NCBI RefSeq assembly: GCF_028640845.1
Contig: NC_080543.1
Coordinates: 97,825,825 to 97,889,824, forward strand
Length of the DNA: 64,000 nucleotides
Reading direction: 5' to 3'
Source: Ahaetulla prasina
Taxonomy: Eukaryota > Chordata > Lepidosauria > Squamata > Colubridae
Under the pieces are notes generated by a model. The model saw only the letters and a list, made by a program, of their open reading frames with translations. It did not search any database and was not told the origin of the DNA. The position numbers and the translations under genes are program-made. Positions 47,901 through 53,900 of the stretch are shown here, piece by piece; the stretch's first letter is position 1, and each line of letters opens with the position of its first letter.

Positions 47901-50900
47901 CCATTCCCACCCCACTCCAGGGGAAGGATACTGTAAAATCTCCATTCTCTCCCCAATCCAGGGGAAGGTTACTGCAAAATCCCCATTTCCTCCTGATCAG
48001 CTGGGACTTGGGAGGCAGAGAATAGATGGGGGCGGGAGCAGTCAGAATTTTTTACTACCATTTCTCTGAACTACTCAAAATTTCTGCTGCTGGTTCTCCA
48101 GAACTGGTCACAATCTACTGAAACCCACCTCTGTCTTACATATCAAATAGGCTGGGTTATATACTGGTAAATATTGTCTGTAAGATTATTGACATTTCTG
48201 ATATTTAACATCTAAGTTATTAAAGTAAATTTTGGTACTAAAGAAAGCTATCAAAATAATAAATTATTTTTGGAATATTGCATCATTTTCATTATGCTAA
48301 TTATGCTTTTAAATTGTTTTTGAGGTATCTTAAAAAAATATGATGCAGGAAGCCTTTGCCATTATTAATATATTTTTAAAGCATATATTTTTTATTTGTT
48401 TGTTGCAGACTCCATCATATAATAGATACAGTCTTGCTGAAGATGCAAATGAAAAGCAAGCCAAAGAAATTTTGATTCGTCGCCGACATAGCCTAAGGGA
48501 GAGCATTAGGAAGAGCAACAGTTTGTCAAGACCAGTACTTATATATACATATATATTTAATATATTTTACATTTTATTTTATTAAACAATGAATGTTTAA
48601 TATTATATGAATGAAGCACTTAGGCCTCTAAAGGATTCTCAATAGGTTGATTCTATATCACTAATTACATATTCTTTTTCAAGATAACACATGAAATCAA
48701 TGAATAAAAACAGTTTTTTGGGGACAAGTACTGTATATCTTCCATAGGAGATTGAGAGTGGCCACTATTTTGGTTTCATACTCAAATATTTATTTCTTTA
48801 TAACAAGAGCCTTTAAATGTTTTTGTAAGGACAGCTATTTCTATTTAGTGTAAAATATGTGAACAATAAAAAATATGTACAAGATATATCACAATATACC
48901 TGGATTAGTAAACCAGGTATATCTGCAACACTAGATTTTATTAGTCATTTTATTAACATTTTGGGGGAATAAAGTTATTACTTAGTCAAATTAAGTCTAA
49001 TCTTTATCTTTATTTCAATGTAGAGAATAAAAACAATTCATTCTTAATAGAAATAACACACACCTCTACTCTTTTCTCCCCTCTGATTTGCTTTTGCAAA
49101 TTATTTTATTATCTATGGTAAAGGTGATATTACAACTGCGTACATCATGAATTAAATTTATTTAAAGGAATCATGTTTAAACAACTCTTGAGCATATCTA
49201 AAAAATATGAGTAGCAACAGCCACAGTCTTTGTTGCTCTGAAGTAGTAAGATTTAACTGCCTTGCTTATAATACATGGCCTTCAAAATCTATCTTTGTGC
49301 TGTTTGCTTGCACCTAATAATTTCAGATAGAGAATCTTTGAATTCTGTTGGACCAGCTAGGCAGAGAAGTAAAAGTTCTGATGAATAGACTCCTTGTGCT
49401 GAATGATTTTTCTTGATGAAAAAGTGGGTTACAGTGGGATTAAATAACACAAAGATCTCCAACCTTGGCAACTTTAAGACTTGTGGACTTCAACTCCCAG
49501 AATTCCACAGCCAGGATGTTACTGATTTGGATTTTTGCTCTGATTTTAGTACAGGAGCAGTGGGTGGTTGATTAAATAGGATTCCTCTTTCCCCTAAAAG
49601 GGTTGGAAGGTGGCAATTGTTAGAACTACATGCATATATATCTTTTTTTCTATTTTAAAACGAATAGAATGCTCCTTAGACAGATTTCTATTCAACAAGA
49701 AGCTATACTAATATTTGACTTATATATATTTCTTTCTGCCTGAACACATTTTATGCTTCTTTTTGCAGGTGCACATGAAATCACCACGTTACTTATCACT
49801 ACCTAAAAATACTAAACTTGCAGAGAAAACACGGAAAAGAAATCAATCTTCCTTTAAAGGTAATGCAGTTTTGGAATAAAAAGAAGAATGAATTATTCAG
49901 CATTTTCACTGCCATATAATATAGTTAATTATATTATAAATTGTTCTTATCCAGTTCTATACTAGTTTTATGTTTTGTATATTTATATCAGATACAGTTT
50001 GACTTCCATTTCAAATATGTTCTTCCATGTTTTGATTCTAGAAAGCATTTTCCTGATTGTAAGTTTAAATTTTATCTATGACACTAAGCAAAGCAAAGAT
50101 TTATTTAGGCATGATAGAAGAGGTGAAAAATGGCACATACAGTCTTCAATTATAGATATCATAGTTATCTATAGAAATATGGGATCATTGCATACATGCA
50201 CACATATACCCCTGAATCTTTCTTTCTCATTTATAGAACATAGAACTCAACTAGGTGCTACTTTTTATTCGGCCAGTGAAAACCCTTGTCAAGAATAAAG
50301 TAATAAGTAAAAAAAGTGTGGTCTTGATATATTTATTTATTTATTGGCTGTCCATTTTACCACAGGGTAACTCTGAGTGGCTTACAATATTAAAAGGATA
50401 AAACTATACAAAACATATACACAATACAAATAAAATACTATAAAAAATATAAATACTCAACCCTAACTGAAAGATTGGGAGGGAGGGAGTAGAATGAGCA
50501 GGGATTTGTTTTTAATCTATCAACCACCTCCAAAGTGAAGCCCCTCCCACATTGCGGCCCCATGTCAACTGGCATATCCAGGTCTTTAAGATGAAGATTA
50601 GAAGGGTGGGAACTGACCTTATTCAGGAGGAAGGGGGCAAGATGCTCCAAAGGGCAGGTGTGATGGTACTGAAGGCTCTTCTGGACTCCACCAGCCAGAA
50701 TACCATGGCAAATGGGGCCTGAAGCATGCCTCCTCTGCCGGCACAATTGAGACGGCCCAAACTCCACTGGCATAACCTGGATGGAGGACTTTAAAGGTGA
50801 TTACCAACACCCAGAAATGTGTAAAAATTTTTTAAAAAACCCACCCCTAACTATATAGTTCCCACTCCAATCTTAGCAAAAATGATGGAATTTAACTGTC

Positions 50901-53900
50901 CCTGATACAGTTTTACAGTTGTAAAATAGTAGATAGACTACCTTTGATAAGTGGAATGATCCGTTCCAGTGTTGGAAAACCTCTGGGAGGGTGTTCTGAG
51001 GATGGGATTGGACATTTGCAATCACAATATTTCAGTATCAAAAGATATAAAAACTACATTGCAGATATTCTCTGGAATGTAGAGAGGAGATGGTAGACTA
51101 TTGAGAATTATGCAAGCTACCCACAACTGCTTGGGATTAAACCTGTTAGTTCTGTTGATTCCACGTGCTTCTTCCTAATTCTAAAGAACTGCAAGGGATT
51201 TCTGGCTTTTCTCTGTCACGTCTATGTTCGCTGTCATGTATTTGTCTGTCATGTATAATTTGCTCCTGATTATGTTGATAGCTCAGAGTCTATTATTTGT
51301 CTATGCCTTCCTATTACAGCCATTAACTGTTGCGAGTTTGAGGAAACTCCAGGATTTCTCTTAACAGTTTGCCTTTTCAGGGATACAGCATATGTAACAA
51401 GTTGTAGATCAGGGGTGTCAAATTCAAGGCCTGGGAGCCAGATCCGGCCTGCAGGGTATTTAGATTTGGCCCATGGGCCTGTCCTGGAAACAGCAAACAA
51501 CCAGCCTGTGGTACCTCTCACAAAAATGGAACTCAGGAGCCTGTTTTTGGTGGCACAGTGCTCGGGCCACCACGGGTGCCTCTGATACGAGTCACATTGA
51601 GCTGGCCATGCCCACCCTTGCCACATCCACCCCGGAACCCCAAGGTCAAACACAACCCTAATGTGAAATAGAGTTTGACAACCCTGTTGTAGATAATGAT
51701 AGTAAATATATTAAAGGAAGCCAGTAGCCAAGCAATTTTTCATACGTCAAATGATGTGACATCATTTGGCAGTGAATCCTGCCAAATGACATCACAAGTA
51801 TTAAAAAATTAAACATTTAAAATTATTAATTTAAAAAACATTTAAACATTATTTTTTTAAAAAGATGGGGAAGTTTATTTTGCATTTCAGTCACGTTAGG
51901 TTACCAGACTAAACACTACAAGTCAGCAGTATTTTATATAAAAAACCATTTCCTAATTTATATCATAATTATTACACACTTGCTTTGGAAGAAACCATAC
52001 ATAGATTTTGGGGTTTTATGTCTCTTTTAAATTCTTGTTTGTCTCTTCCTTTGTAAAAATAAACTATGTACCCTAGGATAGATAGTATTTACATTTCTGA
52101 TTCTCTGCTCGTGCAATTAATTTGTTTCTCTCCTTTCAATGTTTTTGTGTAATATATATGTGGGATTGTATTTTCCTCTCCCTCTTCTGTCTTATCTCAT
52201 ATGTCAAGTTATGTAGTTTGAATCCATCATGTTGTGCATGTGTATTCATAGTTTGTAATAAAACGTGCAGTCAGTTATTCTAATAATTGACTACTGTGTT
52301 CTTACTCATTTCATACTAGAGAGGGACCTTAATATTATTTCATCAATTTCTTACAGTATCTGGGCCTACCACAGGGGTAGTTACAGACTGTAGAGATTCC
52401 TGTCAATTAAGTGCCTTGAAATTTTACACCATACCCATATGTTTGAGGACATGTTTTATAAAGTGTACTGTATAGCATGATTTCAGCATGATTGCAATGC
52501 TTTCTATTTTCCGTCTGTAAGGAGACGGAGAAATTCTAGCTAGAATTTAGTAGGTTAAGATGGCTCACGTGAGAGCGTTTGGCTTAATTGAGCAAATCCT
52601 GGATGTGACTATGATGGCGTTATCACTGCATATTATTATACACACCCATCTATTTAGTCCCGTTGTTGATTATTGTCCCATTAAAAAAAGAATCCCGCAA
52701 AACCTGTTTGGCCAGAAATAGAGTAGGAGATTTATTGGAGATTTTGTTGTAACACCTTCAATTCTGTAAAAGAAACTATTGTAGTTTTCCTGAATTGCTT
52801 TCCAAAGACTATAACCTGAGCTAATATGGGGATGTCCAAAGATTTGAACAAGCCCTTCCTATGATTGGATTGGAGATTATGTCATGAACTGTTTTTAAAA
52901 AGGGTTTTGCTTCCAATACTATTATTCAAACAGCTATGTAAGTGATTACAAGTTCAAACTGTTCCTGTCCATATATTGCAATTCTTTGGATCTCAAACAT
53001 AGATTCGCAACATTGTGTACTTTCACTATTTATTCTAATATTGCTAATATTTTTCAAATCCCTAACTAGAATATGCAATAACATATGGTGCTGGAAAGTG
53101 TCATGTGGACATAATTTTCAATCAAAAAGGAGTCTGTAGCCCCTTTCTTTGAAATGGCTGCTTTGGTAACCTGGAAAACTTAGCCAAATGTTAATAAAAA
53201 TCTTGCATTAGGTTTATACTTAGGATGTTCATATTTTAAAAACTTGTTTGAGATACATACAAATTTAAAAGTTTCCTTTGGTGAAAAAAGCTGAATGATG
53301 ACAATGTTGTGTTTTTTTATGTTCCTTTTCATTGTGACTGCTCCGTATATTTTAATACAAGTATGACGTTGCTTGGGGGAAATGGTGGCTCAGTGGCTAA
53401 GACACTAAGCTATTGATTGAAAGGTCAGCAGTTCAGCGGTTCAAATCCATAGTGCTGCGTAACGGGGTGAGCTCCCGTTACTTGTCCCAGCTTCTGCCAA
53501 CCTAGCAGTTCGAAAGCACATAAAAATTGCTAGTAGAAAACTAGGGACCACCTTTGGTGGGAAGGTAACAGCGTTCCGTGCACCTTTGGCATTTTGTCAT
53601 GCCAGCCACATGACCACGAAGTCTTCAGACAGCGTTGGCTCTTTGGTTTTGAAACGGAGATGAGCACCGCCTCCTAGAGTTGGGAACGACTAGCATATAT
53701 GTGCGAGGGAAACCTTTACCTTTTATCTTAATGTTGTTGTTTATTGTCCTTTTTTTGCACTAGTGTTTACTTAACTAGTTAGGGACTAAAGCAATAAAGT
53801 TCCAGAGCACTACAATTGTTTTTATTGTAAAGTTACATAATAGGAAAAACAATAGTTTAGTCTTTTATAAAAATGTAGTCCAGAAAACTGTCAATGAAAA

